In this document: piece by piece, positions 47,408 to 56,601 of the stretch
How the letters are laid out: the number at the start of each line of letters is the position of its first letter
How positions within the stretch are numbered: the first letter of the stretch is position 1
From: Actinobacillus porcitonsillarum
Lineage (GTDB): Bacteria > Pseudomonadota > Gammaproteobacteria > Enterobacterales > Pasteurellaceae
Assembly: GCF_003101015.1 (NCBI RefSeq)
Contig: NZ_CP029206.1
Span: 620,001-684,000, forward strand
Length of the DNA: 64,000 nucleotides
Direction of reading: 5' to 3'
Position numbers and translations under genes: made by a program
Notes under the pieces: generated by a model
Told to the model about the DNA's origin: nothing
Database searches by the model: none
Seen by the model: only the letters and a program-made list of their open reading frames with translations

Positions 47408-48064
47408 CTACTCTTGCTTTTCCTCTACCCAAGAACCATAAGATTTAAATTTCTCTAGCACAACTGCCATTTGTTCATTGGAAAGCAGAGGGATTTCTTT
47501 GCCGGTTGCCAATAGTTTTAAATACCAATCCGAAATCACTTCCACTTCGTGCGCAATGCTTAATGCTTTATCCAAAGAAACATCCGCGGTAATTAAGCCG
47601 TGATGAGCCAATAAAATCGCTTTACTTTTTGCAATGCCTTCACGGACATAATCGGCAAGTTGATGTGTGCCGAATGTGGCATAAGGTACGCAAGGAATAT
47701 GATCTGTTCCGGTGCAAGCGATCATATAGTGAATAGGTGGAATATCTTGTTCTAAAATCGACACGGCTGCGCAATTTAATGCGTGATTGTGTACCACAGC
47801 ATTAAGCTCCGGGCGAGCTTCATAAACGGCTAAGTGGAATTGCCATTCACTGGAAGGTAACTTACCTTCCTCGTGTTGCCCGTTGTTATCGACATAAACA
47901 ATATCATCTTCCGTCATTTTTTCGTAAGGTGTGCCGGTTGGTGTGATGAGCATACCGTTTTGATAACGTACACTAACATTGCCTGCGGTACCTTGGTTTA
48001 GCCCGAGACGGGTCATTTCAAGACAGGTATCAATAATCTGTCTGGCAAGAGCTGTTCTGTTCAT
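47408..48064 (-). CDS. fucA: L-fuculose-1-phosphate aldolase
   Basis: FucA cleaves L-fuculose-1-phosphate to DHAP and L-lactaldehyde. The 218-residue class II aldolase has the catalytic Glu73 (SSEW) and zinc ligands His92, His94 (VHNHA) and His155 (LAHHG), at the same positions as in E. coli. It is the last gene of fucIKUA and converges on rplL. Confidence 0.97.
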   Translation of the reverse strand: MNRTALARQIIDTCLEMTRLGLNQGTAGNVSVRYQNGMLITPTGTPYEKMTEDDIVYVDNNGQHEEGKLPSSEWQFHLAVYEARPELNAVVHNHALNCAAVSILEQDIPPIHYMIACTGTDHIPCVPYATFGTHQLADYVREGIAKSKAILLAHHGLITADVSLDKALSIAHEVEVISDWYLKLLATGKEIPLLSNEQMAVVLEKFKSYGSWVEEKQE

Positions 48065-48114
48065 AATAAAACTCCATCTTTTCGTAAATTTTTCGTGATT
48101 TTTAACCGCTTGCC

Positions 48115-48546
48115 CTACACTGGGGTAACGCCTTTTTTCAAGATGATGTTGCCGTATTTGGCTAATTCGCCTGTAATCACTACGGCATAAGCGGTTTTTG
48201 CTCGGTCGTAAAAGGCAAAGCGTTCGACACGTTCAACAAGCGGTGCTTTTCTGTTAATTTTTGCAATTGCAGTGAGATAACGTTCTTCAACCGCTGGATC
48301 AAGGCTGTCGCCAGGAACCGCTTGCATCATTGCCAGTGGGCGTTCGACATATTGGTCATATTCAAATAATGGGGTGATCGCTTCAAGTAAGGTGGCAATT
48401 TGAATACCATCTGCACGGATCACTTTATGATGTAATTGATGTGCAGGAAAATGGGCATCTGACAATACGATCTCGTCGCCGTGTCCCATCTCTGCAAGCA
48501 CTTTCAGCAATTCAGGGGAAAGTGCAGGGTGAATGCCTTTTAACAT
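48115..48546 (-). CDS. fucU: L-fucose mutarotase
   Basis: FucU interconverts the alpha and beta anomers of L-fucose. The 143-residue protein is a relative of RbsD, starting [35 protein letters not shown] with the catalytic His in GHGD. The ATG at 48546 follows AAGGAGA. The frame stays open upstream through the repeat-rich gap to fucK, but that part is not protein-like. Confidence 0.95.
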   Translation of the reverse strand: MLKGIHPALSPELLKVLAEMGHGDEIVLSDAHFPAHQLHHKVIRADGIQIATLLEAITPLFEYDQYVERPLAMMQAVPGDSLDPAVEERYLTAIAKINRKAPLVERVERFAFYDRAKTAYAVVITGELAKYGNIILKKGVTPV

Positions 48547-48730
48547 ATATTCTCCTTGTATATGCCTCTCGCCCGCTTGCGGGAGAGAGACAGAATTGAG
48601 CAAAGCAACGTCTTTGCGAAAATCAGAGAGAGGGCACAAGCGGTTTGATTCCATTAATTTTTTACAACCCCTCTCCCTCCGAAAATCCTTCGGATTTTCT
48701 CCTCCCTCTCCCGTAAACGGGAGAGGGGAA
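48547..48730. repeat. Palindromic repeats between fucK and fucU
   Basis: The 184-bp gap holds several GC-rich palindromes: CTCTCGCCCGCTTGCGGGAGAG (around 48566-48587) is inverted around GCTTGC, CCTCTCCCGTAAACGGGAGAGG lies around 48705-48726, and a stem GAAAATCC / GGATTTTC lies around 48681-48699. They resemble the repeats near 50176, 50272 and 56820. They could fold in the mRNA and lower downstream expression. Confidence 0.6.
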
Positions 48731-50149
48731 TTAAGTACCACTCGGCTCCACCCGTTTAAACGCAGGTTTCATTGCCTGTTGAGCTTGTTCGATATTCTCG
48801 AATACGCCTGCACCTGTGAGAGTGAACATTGCTGCACCTAACACGGTGGTTTCGGACATATCGACCACATCAATCGGGCGGTTAAGTACATCTGCACGGA
48901 TTTGGTTCCATAAGCCATTTTTTGAACCGCCACCGACACAGATAATACTTTCTGCGTTGAACTGTCCGACTTGTTGCAATACGTCAAGTCCTGCTTTCAA
49001 GCGGTGAGCCATATATTCCAAACCGGCACGATAAATTTCGCCCCGTTGGGTGTGCATTGAAAGCCCTTCGATTGCGCCGGTTTGTTGGCTGGTGCCGTCA
49101 AAATTGCCGACCAGTTTTACGCCGTTTGAGCCTGCCGGAACTTGTGATCCTTCGTTAATCATCGTTGGATAATAATCCGATGTGCCTGCGACATCGCTAA
49201 AGAAGCGTTTACCGAGCCACTCCATAATGCCTGAGCTAACCCATTGCACACCGGGGTTGAAATAACCTGCTTGGCTGTCAAATTCAATGGTTAAACCGTC
49301 TTTGACATATTGCCATTCAGGTTTGGCTTGTTGGGTGCGAGCCATTAAAATTTCCCAAGTGCCTGAGCTTAATACAGGTTGGTTGTAGCCTGCGCCTGAA
49401 CCGAAGATCGCAAATTGGGTATCGTGTCCGCAAGAGAGAACAGGAATATCCGCTGATAACCCCAGCTCTTCAGCAAGTGTTGGCAGTAATGTGCCGATTT
49501 TTTCCCCAGCACTTTTCATCGGTGGGAAATGATTTTCTGTTAAGCCCAACACATCTAACACTTCGCTATCCCACGAGTCGCTTGCAATGTTGGTCATCAT
49601 TGATGTGCCAGCCATTGTTCTGTCGGTGCTTTGTACGTCTGTTAAACGATAAGTGAGAATGGAAGAAATAAACAAGAAACTTTCCGCTTGTGCGTAAAGT
49701 TCGGGTTTATGTTGTTTCAACCAAAGCAGTTTGAATAAGGTGTTAAAGCTGTAATGCCCTACGCCGTTACGTTGGTAGAGTTTTTCCACATCAAGATAAT
49801 CGCCGAGTGCTCGCATAATCGGCTGAGTGCGTGGGCATTTCCACGAAATAATCGGGTAGAGCTGTTTGCCTTGTTTATCAAAAATCGCCCCATCCACCCC
49901 AAAGGTCGTGACCGAAATCCCGACAATATCTTGCCGTTGTTCAGGGGTAAGTTGTGCTAGGGTTTGTTTGGCGCAGGTCATTAGTTTTGACCAGATCTCT
50001 TCAATATCCCAAATGTGATAGTCGGTTGCTTCTTCACCTTGTTGGGTATTATTTGCAATGTGATGTACCGCCAGTAATTTGCCGTGATGATCCATTGCCA
50101 CTGTACGTAAATTGGTTGCACCACAATCGAAGATAAATGCGATTGGCAT
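48731..50149 (-). CDS. fucK: L-fuculokinase
   Basis: FucK phosphorylates L-fuculose at C1. The 472-residue FGGY kinase starts [20 protein letters not shown] with the phosphate-binding loop. It contains [13 protein letters not shown] and the late [21 protein letters not shown] and [10 protein letters not shown] signatures. The ATG at 50149 follows GGAGG. The frame extends upstream into a repeat that is not protein-like. Confidence 0.96.
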   Translation of the reverse strand: MPIAFIFDCGATNLRTVAMDHHGKLLAVHHIANNTQQGEEATDYHIWDIEEIWSKLMTCAKQTLAQLTPEQRQDIVGISVTTFGVDGAIFDKQGKQLYPIISWKCPRTQPIMRALGDYLDVEKLYQRNGVGHYSFNTLFKLLWLKQHKPELYAQAESFLFISSILTYRLTDVQSTDRTMAGTSMMTNIASDSWDSEVLDVLGLTENHFPPMKSAGEKIGTLLPTLAEELGLSADIPVLSCGHDTQFAIFGSGAGYNQPVLSSGTWEILMARTQQAKPEWQYVKDGLTIEFDSQAGYFNPGVQWVSSGIMEWLGKRFFSDVAGTSDYYPTMINEGSQVPAGSNGVKLVGNFDGTSQQTGAIEGLSMHTQRGEIYRAGLEYMAHRLKAGLDVLQQVGQFNAESIICVGGGSKNGLWNQIRADVLNRPIDVVDMSETTVLGAAMFTLTGAGVFENIEQAQQAMKPAFKRVEPSGT

Positions 50150-50338
50150 AGAGCCTCCGTATCGTTGGTTACCTCGCTCCCTACGCTTGCGGAGGGAGCT
50201 GGGCGAAGCCCTGAGGGAGGGATTGCAACGGAGTTGCAAGAAATAAGTTAATTTTTACCGCTTGTATACCGCCTCCCTCCGCCTTCGGCACCTCCCTCCG
50301 TAAATGGAGGGAGGAAAGGGGAGGACGGTATGGAAAAG
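50150..50338. repeat. Palindromic repeats between fucI and fucK
   Basis: The 189-bp gap holds a near copy of the 34088 repeat (50176-50221, including GGAGGGAGCTGGGCGAAGCC), a small TTGCAAC / GTTGCAA hairpin (50223-50239) and a second unit, CCTCCCTCCGCCTTCGG ... GGAGGGAGG (50272-50314). No gene is visible. All would be transcribed within the fuc operon. Confidence 0.7.
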
Positions 50339-52105
50339 CTAACGATAAAGCGGCCCGAAGTTCGCACAAGCACGGTAATCTTGGCCTTCTTTATCTTGTC
50401 CGAACATACTCCACGCACTTGGGCGGAACACATCTTTATCTGCCACGTTGTGCATATTGACCGGAATACGCAACATTGAAGCAAGGGTAATTAAGTCCGC
50501 ACCAACGTGTCCGTAAGTAGCAACGCAATGGTTAGCTCCCCAGTTTGCCATCACAGAGTAAACATCGGTGAACGCACCTTGTCCTGTTAAACGTGGTACA
50601 AACCAAGTGGTTGGCCAAGTTTCGTTGGTACGTTTGTTGAGAATGTCGTGGACGTGTTCAGGTAAGTCGATAGACCAGCCTTCCGCAATTTGTAATACCG
50701 GGCCGACACCTTTCACGAGATTGATGCGGTGCATCGTAAACGGCATTCCGCCTTTGGTGAGATATTGTGAAGATAAACCACCGCCACGGAAATATTCGTA
50801 AACCGCCGGACACCAACGGGTATTTTCTAAGCAACGTTTACCGTCTTCTTCTGTCACTTCCCAGCAAGGTTTTACAACCGGTTTGCCGTCTTTATCGGTA
50901 TGTTGTCCTGTACCGTCTAATGCAGCTGAACCTGAGTTGATTAAGTGGATAAAGCCACTTTCCGGTCGCCAGCCAGTGACACGTTCTACGGAGTCTTGGC
51001 TCCAGTAAGTACGCACATCGGCAAAGATTTGTGCTTGACCGGTTAAGAGATTACCGAACAACATATTGACTGCATTGAGCGAGTCGTTTTCGGTCGCAAG
51101 AATATATGGCGGACGAACACCGTTCCAGTCATAAGTTGAGTTGAGTAAGGCTTCCATAAAGTCGCCGTTCGGGCTGTGGTCTGTCCAATGGCGTTGTCCT
51201 TGGAAACCGGCTGCGATCGCATTGTGGCCTAAGGCTTCTTCACCAAAATTGAGTTCAGCAAGTTTTGGATTACCCACCATTAAATCACGGGTAATAATGG
51301 TCATTTTCACCAAGGTTTCACGCAATTTTGCTTTTTCTTCTGCATTCATTTGGCTTTCAGGTACATTGACATCCACCCCTTCAATGCAGAATTCATTTGC
51401 CCATTTCAACGCCAACTCATACTCTTCTTTGTCATAAATGCCACGTTCCATACGGCGAGTGAGTTCAGACATATCGACATATTCGTTACGCATACCAAGG
51501 TAATCTTGGAAGAACTCTTGATTAACGATAGAGCCTGCGATACCCATCGAGACAGAACCGATAGAGAGATAAGATTTACCGCGTAAGGTCGCTACCGCTA
51601 AACCTGCACGGGCAAAACGAAGTAATTTTTCACGCACATCATCAGGGATAGATTGATCGCTTGCTTCTTGCACTTCTGTGCCGTAGATAGAGAATGCTGG
51701 TAAGCCCATTTGGTTATGCCCAGCAAGAGAAGCGGCTAAATAAACTGCGCCCGGGCGTTCCGTACCGTTAAAGCCCCAAATCGCTTTTGGCATATGCGGA
51801 TCCATATCAATGGTTTCTGAACCATAGCACCAGCAAGGTGTTACAGTAATCACTGCACCCACATTTTCACGTTTAAATTTTTCAGCACAAGCTGCTGCTT
51901 CAAATACACCACCGATACAGGTATCGGCAATCACACATTCGACGAAATCTCCGTTTGTATGGCGAACTTCTTGGCTAATGAGCTTCGCCACCGCTTTCGC
52001 CATATTCATTGTTTGATCTTCCAATGATTCACGCACCCCAAGACGGCGACCATCAATGGTTGGGCGGATACCAATTTTTACTGGAGTTGATTTGAGTTGA
52101 GTCAT
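50339..52105 (-). CDS. fucI: L-fucose isomerase
   Basis: FucI converts L-fucose to L-fuculose, the first step of the pathway. The 588-residue protein (E. coli 591) has the family blocks [49 protein letters not shown] and [32 protein letters not shown], which carries the metal-binding Glu and Asp. AAGGGGAC precedes the ATG at 52105. It is the first gene of fucIKUA and has CRP and candidate FucR sites upstream. Confidence 0.97.
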   Translation of the reverse strand: MTQLKSTPVKIGIRPTIDGRRLGVRESLEDQTMNMAKAVAKLISQEVRHTNGDFVECVIADTCIGGVFEAAACAEKFKRENVGAVITVTPCWCYGSETIDMDPHMPKAIWGFNGTERPGAVYLAASLAGHNQMGLPAFSIYGTEVQEASDQSIPDDVREKLLRFARAGLAVATLRGKSYLSIGSVSMGIAGSIVNQEFFQDYLGMRNEYVDMSELTRRMERGIYDKEEYELALKWANEFCIEGVDVNVPESQMNAEEKAKLRETLVKMTIITRDLMVGNPKLAELNFGEEALGHNAIAAGFQGQRHWTDHSPNGDFMEALLNSTYDWNGVRPPYILATENDSLNAVNMLFGNLLTGQAQIFADVRTYWSQDSVERVTGWRPESGFIHLINSGSAALDGTGQHTDKDGKPVVKPCWEVTEEDGKRCLENTRWCPAVYEYFRGGGLSSQYLTKGGMPFTMHRINLVKGVGPVLQIAEGWSIDLPEHVHDILNKRTNETWPTTWFVPRLTGQGAFTDVYSVMANWGANHCVATYGHVGADLITLASMLRIPVNMHNVADKDVFRPSAWSMFGQDKEGQDYRACANFGPLYR

Positions 52106-52202
52106 ATGAGTCCCCTTAACCGTAATTCGGCTTCCTGAATAATGGATTGTTGAAAGTATTTTGCCCCTTCTTTGTGGGGAGAGAAGTAATTTGTATGGTT
52201 TT

Positions 52203-52218
52203 TGTGAGTTGGTTCACA
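52203..52218 (-). promoter_or_regulatory. Perfect CRP site upstream of fucI
   Basis: TGTGA-gttggt-TCACA matches the consensus at all core positions. Its centre is 105.5 bp upstream of the fucI ATG. Confidence 0.82.
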
Positions 52219-52266
52219 AAAAGGGCGGAGAAAGCGGTTAAATTGGGAGAATTTTTTGCAAAAGAG

Positions 52267-52303
52267 ATGCCCGATTTACCAAAGGAACAGGAAAATCGGG
52301 CAT
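52267..52303 (-). promoter_or_regulatory. Candidate FucR operator upstream of fucI
   Basis: ATGCCCGATTT (52267-52277) and AAATCGGGCAT (52293-52303) are perfect 11-bp inverted repeats with a 15-base spacer. Its centre is 74.5 bp upstream of the CRP centre. Copies with the same arm-to-arm spacing lie before aldA and the sugar ABC operon. A 62-codon frame crossing this region is not protein-like and was not called. Confidence 0.65.
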
Positions 52304-52415
52304 ATTGTCAAGAAAACGTAAGTGTAATAATATGATGATTGTTCATCTAACATGATGAGCTAAATTTAGGAATATATTTTTTAACAAATTTCAATTTTTA
52401 CACAAGGAAATTCTC

Positions 52416-53090
52416 ATGAAAAAAATGAAAATAGGTTCTTTATGTCTTGCAACATTAATTTTATCTGCTTGTGCTACTGAAGGTTCTAGAGTTATTGCAC
52501 CAACATCAACTCAAGCAGCAACAACAGCACATCAATATAAAGGCGTAAAATCAGTTATTTCAGTAGGAAAATTTGATAACAAATCAAGTTTCCAAAACGG
52601 AGTTTTCTCTGATGGTCCAGATCAATTAGGTAACCAATCAAAAACAATTTTAATCTCTCATTTGCAACAAACTGGTCGTTTTTCTGTTGTTGATCGTACA
52701 AATATGAGTGAAATTGCTTCTGAAGCAAAAATCAAAGGAAAAAAACAAAATCTAAAAGGTGCAACCTATGTGATTACTGGCGATGTTACAGAATTTGGGC
52801 GTAAAACAGTAGGCGATCACCAATTATTTGGTATTTTGGGCAGAGGCAAAGAACAAGTTGCTTATGCAAAAGTAACTTTAAATGTCGTTAATGTAGAAAC
52901 ATCGGAAGTAGTTTATTCATCACAAGGAGCTGGAGAATATAATTTATCAAATCGTGAAGTACTCGGTTTTGGTGGTACGGCAAGCTATGATGCAACACTA
53001 AATGGAAAAGTTCTTGATCTTGCAATTCGTGAAGCTGTAAATAACCTTGTAAATGGCATTGAATCAGGTCATTGGCAACCATCTCGATAA
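52416..53090 (+). CDS. CsgG-family lipoprotein
   Basis: The 224-residue lipoprotein has a signal peptide with lipobox ILSAC (Cys19) and a CsgG-like body: VGKFDNKSSF, LISHLQQTGRFSVVDRTNMSEIASEAKI, GATYVITGDVTEFGRK and a late AIREAVNNLVNGI. CsgG itself forms an outer-membrane secretion pore; members of this shorter group are less well known. It starts an operon with a DUF4810 and a DUF799 lipoprotein (9-base gaps), the same trio as NMB1164-1163-1162 in meningococcus. AAGGAAA precedes the ATG. Confidence 0.88.
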   Translation: MKKMKIGSLCLATLILSACATEGSRVIAPTSTQAATTAHQYKGVKSVISVGKFDNKSSFQNGVFSDGPDQLGNQSKTILISHLQQTGRFSVVDRTNMSEIASEAKIKGKKQNLKGATYVITGDVTEFGRKTVGDHQLFGILGRGKEQVAYAKVTLNVVNVETSEVVYSSQGAGEYNLSNREVLGFGGTASYDATLNGKVLDLAIREAVNNLVNGIESGHWQPSR

Positions 53091-53099
53091 GGAATAAAT

Positions 53100-53447
53100 A
53101 TGAAAAGAATAAAATATATTATTTTCCTTGTTAGCACAGCAATTTTATCGGCTTGCTCTTCTAATAATACAAATAAAAACCTTTATTATTGGGGAAATTA
53201 TTCTGATGTTGTATATCATTATTACAATGAACCTGGTGATTTTGGTAAACAAGAAGAGAGTTTAAACCAAATTATTGCAGAAGCAGCGACACATAAAAAA
53301 ACTGTTGCTCCCGGTGTATATGGGCACTTAGCGCTTGTATTACAAAAACAGGGAAAACAATCCGAAGCTCAAATAGCCTTAAAAAAAGAGCAGGAATTAC
53401 ACCCTGAAAGTGCAACATTTATACAATATCTACAACGTAATAAATAA
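53100..53447 (+). CDS. DUF4810 lipoprotein
   Basis: The 115-residue lipoprotein has lipobox LSAC (Cys19), then the DUF4810 block LYYWGNYSDVVYHYYNEPGDFGKQEESLNQII. A TPR-like helical part follows (APGVYGHLALVLQKQGKQSEAQIALKKEQELHPES). It sits between the CsgG-like and DUF799 genes with gaps of 9 bases on each side, so the three proteins are probably made together and may form one complex. Confidence 0.87.
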   Translation: MKRIKYIIFLVSTAILSACSSNNTNKNLYYWGNYSDVVYHYYNEPGDFGKQEESLNQIIAEAATHKKTVAPGVYGHLALVLQKQGKQSEAQIALKKEQELHPESATFIQYLQRNK

Positions 53448-53456
53448 GGATAATTT

Positions 53457-54116
53457 ATGAAAAAGTTATTTTTTTTATTAACAAGCTTAATATTATTGTC
53501 TGGTTGTGCAGGACAAAAAGAAAATCCTTATGATTATACGGAGTTAAAAAATAGTAAACCAAAATCAATCTTAATGGTGATGCCTACAAATAGTTCTGTG
53601 GATGTAAAAGCAGATACGAGTGTTTTGGCTAGAGCAAGTTACCCTTTAGGTGAACTAGGTTACTATGTTTTTCCTGTTGCATTAGTTGATGAAATATTCA
53701 AACAGAATGGTTTAACTGATGGAAATGCAATCCGCTCAGCAAAAACAAACAAAATCCGTGAAATTTTTGGTGCCGATGCGATCTTCTATGTGAATATTGA
53801 GGAATATGGTACGAGCTATAAATTAATTGATAGCGTAACTAAAGTATCCTTAGAAGGAAAACTAGTTGATCTCAAAACAGGAAAAACCTTATGGGAAGGA
53901 ACAGGTTCTTTCGCAGAAGGGTCATCAAGTAGCAATGATGGGCTATTAGTTATGCTAGTCAAAGCTGCTGTAAGTCAAATTATGGATACGAGTAAAGATA
54001 AAGGATATCAAGTCGCCGCTCCTGCAACATCAAATCTTATTTACTTAGGGAGAAATGGAGGTTTGCTTGTTGGGCCAAAACATCCTGATTATAATAAAAC
54101 TCAAGTAAGTAAATAG
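53457..54116 (+). CDS. DUF799 lipoprotein (GNA1162-like)
   Basis: The 219-residue lipoprotein has lipobox LSGC (Cys17) and the DUF799 blocks NSKPKSILMVMPTNSSVDVKA, YYVFPVALVDEIFKQNGLTDG, FGADAIFYVNIEEYGTSYKLI and GKTLWEGTGSFAEGSSSS. The meningococcal member GNA1162 is a surface-accessible lipoprotein. The function is unknown. It ends the operon at a strong terminator. Confidence 0.87.
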   Translation: MKKLFFLLTSLILLSGCAGQKENPYDYTELKNSKPKSILMVMPTNSSVDVKADTSVLARASYPLGELGYYVFPVALVDEIFKQNGLTDGNAIRSAKTNKIREIFGADAIFYVNIEEYGTSYKLIDSVTKVSLEGKLVDLKTGKTLWEGTGSFAEGSSSSNDGLLVMLVKAAVSQIMDTSKDKGYQVAAPATSNLIYLGRNGGLLVGPKHPDYNKTQVSK

Positions 54117-54132
54117 AATACTTAAAACAAAA

Positions 54133-54184
54133 TTGCTCTGTTCCTGAACCTAGACCGAAGTAAGGAGCAGAGCAACATTTTTTA
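54133..54184 (+). terminator. Terminator of the three-lipoprotein operon
   Basis: TTGCTCTGTTCCT (54133-54145) pairs with AGGAGCAGAGCAA (54163-54175) with one G-U pair; six or more T residues lie shortly after. It also lies between two convergent genes. Confidence 0.85.
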
Positions 54185-54928
54185 AATAGTTATATTAATT
54201 TGATGTTGCTGACAATATGCCTGAATGTTGGGGGGCGGCATTTTATCGGTAAAAATATGATGAACGGAAGAGAGAGGCGCAAGCTGAATGAGGTCCTTCC
54301 GTTCAAACTTTGTATGATCGGCTAACAGAAAAACCTGTTTACTGGAAGCAAGCATTTTCCGTTTAGCAATCGCATTCATCTCATTCGATTCCCAAATAGT
54401 CCCTTCGGCGATGCCTGTGCAGGAAAAAATGGCGATATCAATGTTTAAACGAGAGAGCAAATGCCCAGAAAGTGAACCGTAAAAGGCATCATATTTCGCG
54501 GAATACACACCGCCGGTCGCAATAACTTCGATACTGGTTTTATTTGCCAATGCGCGAATGTTATGCATTGAACTGGTTACCACGGTGCAAGGCGTGTCCG
54601 GTAAAAGTTGGGCAAAATTCCAACTGCTCGAGCTGGCATCTAAGCCAATGACCGCGCCTTCAAAAAAATGGGCCAATGCATTTTCGGCGATGGATTTTTT
54701 CTCCTCGCTATTCATACGGCGGCGTGCATCAAAAGAACGCCCGATATCCCGATTTTTCAGGCTGACGGCACCACCATGGGTACGATGAAGCAAATGGGCA
54801 TTTGCCATTTTATTTAAATCACGTCTAATGGTTTCAAGTGAAACATCCAGTTGTTCGGCAAGCTCTTGAACACTGGCTTCTTCGTAAGTTTCGACATATT
54901 TCAGAATACATTGTTGGCGATGTTGCAT
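54182..54928 (-). CDS. fucR: L-fucose operon regulator FucR (DeoR family)
   Basis: FucR is a DeoR-family transcription factor, an activator in E. coli that responds to fuculose-1-phosphate. The 248-residue protein has an N-terminal helix-turn-helix (ASVQELAEQLDVSLETIRRDLNKM, then HRTHGGAV) and a sugar-phosphate effector domain. The ATG at 54928 follows AAGGATAA. The gene is divergent from the orphan EIIB gene, and a perfect CRP site lies between. I infer that it binds the TGCCCGATTT dyads. Confidence 0.93.
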   Translation of the reverse strand: MQHRQQCILKYVETYEEASVQELAEQLDVSLETIRRDLNKMANAHLLHRTHGGAVSLKNRDIGRSFDARRRMNSEEKKSIAENALAHFFEGAVIGLDASSSSWNFAQLLPDTPCTVVTSSMHNIRALANKTSIEVIATGGVYSAKYDAFYGSLSGHLLSRLNIDIAIFSCTGIAEGTIWESNEMNAIAKRKMLASSKQVFLLADHTKFERKDLIQLAPLSSVHHIFTDKMPPPNIQAYCQQHQINITI

Positions 54929-55003
54929 AGTGTTTATCCTTAAACAATAGAGATTTTGATTGTAGGGAATTTGGCAAAAAATAACAGGCACAATGTTTTT
55001 ATT

Positions 55004-55019
55004 TGTGAACTACATCACA
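55004..55019. promoter_or_regulatory. Perfect CRP site between fucR and the EIIB gene
   Basis: TGTGA-actaca-TCACA matches the consensus fully. It lies 83 bp before the fucR ATG and 89 bp before the EIIB ATG. No TGCCCGATTT dyad accompanies it. Confidence 0.8.
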
Positions 55020-55100
55020 ATTTAGTGATAAGAAAGTAGCAATTTTAAGTAGAAGTTTTAGACTGTTTGTGTATCTATTCATCATAAAAGGAGGAAGAAA

Positions 55101-55346
55101 ATGGCAGAAACAACACCCGTTCAAGCAATGATTGAAGCGTTAGGCGGTGCTCAAAATATAGAAGAAGTTGAAGCCTGTATGACGCGTTTACGTGTTTCTT
55201 TAAAAAATAATGCTGCAATCAGTAAAGAAAAATTACTGGCAGCGGGCGCGTTAGACGTGTTAGAGGTTAATCAAGTGGTTCACGTAATTTTGGGGACAAA
55301 AGCCCAACAATATCGTGATGAAATCCAGCAAGTCTTAGCGGTTTGA
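55101..55346 (+). CDS. Orphan PTS EIIB domain protein (glucose type)
   Basis: The 81-residue protein is a stand-alone EIIB domain of the glucose/sucrose PTS class. It contains GGAQNIEEVEACMTRLRVSLK with the phospho-Cys at residue 26, then the family's LGALDVLEVN...VHVILGTKAQ pattern. No EIIC or EIIA partner is nearby. A strong AGGAGG precedes the ATG. It lies between fucR and fucO, so it may link fucose genes to PTS phosphorylation state, but this is speculation. Confidence 0.87.
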   Translation: MAETTPVQAMIEALGGAQNIEEVEACMTRLRVSLKNNAAISKEKLLAAGALDVLEVNQVVHVILGTKAQQYRDEIQQVLAV

Positions 55347-55357
55347 TAAATAAAGAT

Positions 55358-55411
55358 AAGCGGTTTGTTTTCCAAAGAAATTTGCAAATTTCTTGTGAAA
55401 ACGAACCGCTT
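55358..55411. terminator. 54-bp uptake-sequence hairpin between EIIB and fucO genes
   Basis: AAGCGGTTTGTTTTC (55358-55372) and GAAAACGAACCGCTT (55397-55411) are near-perfect inverses. The loop itself contains the palindrome AAGAAATTTGCAAATTTCTT, so the whole 54 bp can fold into one long stem. It lies between convergent genes. Confidence 0.75.
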
Positions 55412-55449
55412 AATTTAGGAGTTTAACTTTTATCGAATATCAAACAATA

Positions 55450-56601
55450 CTAAAACGCAATTTTATACACTTCTAAAATTTCTTCTGCAGTGCAATCACG
55501 TGGGTTGCCGCCGGTGCAAACATCATTGAGAGCGTCAATAGAGAGAGCCGGTAAATCTTCTTCTTTTACGCCGATTTGGGAGAGTTTTGGTGGAATACCA
55601 ACATCGGTAGAAAGTTGTCGAACGGCTTGAATTGCAGCGTTGCGATACTCTTCTTGGCTCATGTCATCAACGCCTTTCACGCCCATTGCTCGAGCGATTT
55701 CACGGTATTTTTCGCCGGTGTATTCTTTGTTAAATTCCATCACATAAGGCAGTAATACAGCGTTAGCGATACCGTGTGGGGTGTCGTAGTAGGCAGAAAG
55801 TGGGTGAGCCATACTGTGAACCACACCTAAGCCGACATTGGAGAAGCCCATGCCTGCCACGTATTGACCTAACGCCATACCTTCACGTCCGGCTGGGTCA
55901 TTTTCTACTGCACCACGCAGTGAGCGAGCGATAATCTCAATCGCTTTTAGGTGAAGTGCATCGGTTAATTCCCAAGCTGCTTTGGTAATGTAGCCTTCAA
56001 TAGCGTGGGTTAAGGCATCCATACCGGTTGCAGCGGTTAAGCCTTTCGGCATTGATGACATCATATCCGGATCGACAACGGCAACGGTTGGCACATCGTG
56101 AACGTCCACGCAGACGAATTTACGTTTTTTCTCTTCGTCAGTGATCACATAGTTGATCGTTACTTCGGCGGCAGTACCTGCGGTAGTTGGCACGGCAATG
56201 ATTGGCACGCATTTTTGGTGGGTTGGTGCAACGCCTTCAAGGGAAAGGACATCGCCAAATTCAGGGTTATTGATGATAATACCGATACCTTTTGCACTAT
56301 CAATCGGCGAACCACCACCGATAGCAATCATATAATCTGCCCCTGAAGCTTTAAAGCGTTCTACACCTTTTTTGATCACATCAACAGCTGGGTTTGCTTT
56401 CACTTCATCAAAAATTTCATAAGGTAAGCCTGCTTCGTCAAGTAAGTTAGTCACTTTTGCCACAACTTGATAACGCACGAGATCTTTGTCGGTAACAATG
56501 AGGGCTTTGGTAAAACTACGGCTTTTTACTTCGTGGACGATATGTTGAATCGCCCCTTTGCCGTGATAGCTGGTTTCGTTAAGGATAAGACGATTTGCCA
56601 T
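55450..56601 (-). CDS. fucO: Lactaldehyde reductase (1,2-propanediol oxidoreductase)
   Basis: FucO reduces L-lactaldehyde to L-1,2-propanediol with NADH under low oxygen. The 383-residue iron-dependent alcohol dehydrogenase has the NAD motif GGGSPIDSAKGIG (95-107) and metal ligands Asp195, His199, His262 and His276, one position off E. coli numbering. It lies downstream of the sugar ABC operon on the same strand after a 357-bp repeat-bearing gap, so cotranscription is possible. Confidence 0.95.
   Translation of the reverse strand: MANRLILNETSYHGKGAIQHIVHEVKSRSFTKALIVTDKDLVRYQVVAKVTNLLDEAGLPYEIFDEVKANPAVDVIKKGVERFKASGADYMIAIGGGSPIDSAKGIGIIINNPEFGDVLSLEGVAPTHQKCVPIIAVPTTAGTAAEVTINYVITDEEKKRKFVCVDVHDVPTVAVVDPDMMSSMPKGLTAATGMDALTHAIEGYITKAAWELTDALHLKAIEIIARSLRGAVENDPAGREGMALGQYVAGMGFSNVGLGVVHSMAHPLSAYYDTPHGIANAVLLPYVMEFNKEYTGEKYREIARAMGVKGVDDMSQEEYRNAAIQAVRQLSTDVGIPPKLSQIGVKEEDLPALSIDALNDVCTGGNPRDCTAEEILEVYKIAF

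Noticed and set aside
48547-48741. N-terminal extension of fucU to 48741
   Set aside because: The frame runs through palindromic repeats. The ATG at 48546 has a strong AAGGAGA site and matches the family start.
52147-52335. 62-codon frame upstream of the CsgG-like gene
   Set aside because: It covers the CRP site and the candidate FucR dyad of fucI. The regulatory reading is better supported than a protein.
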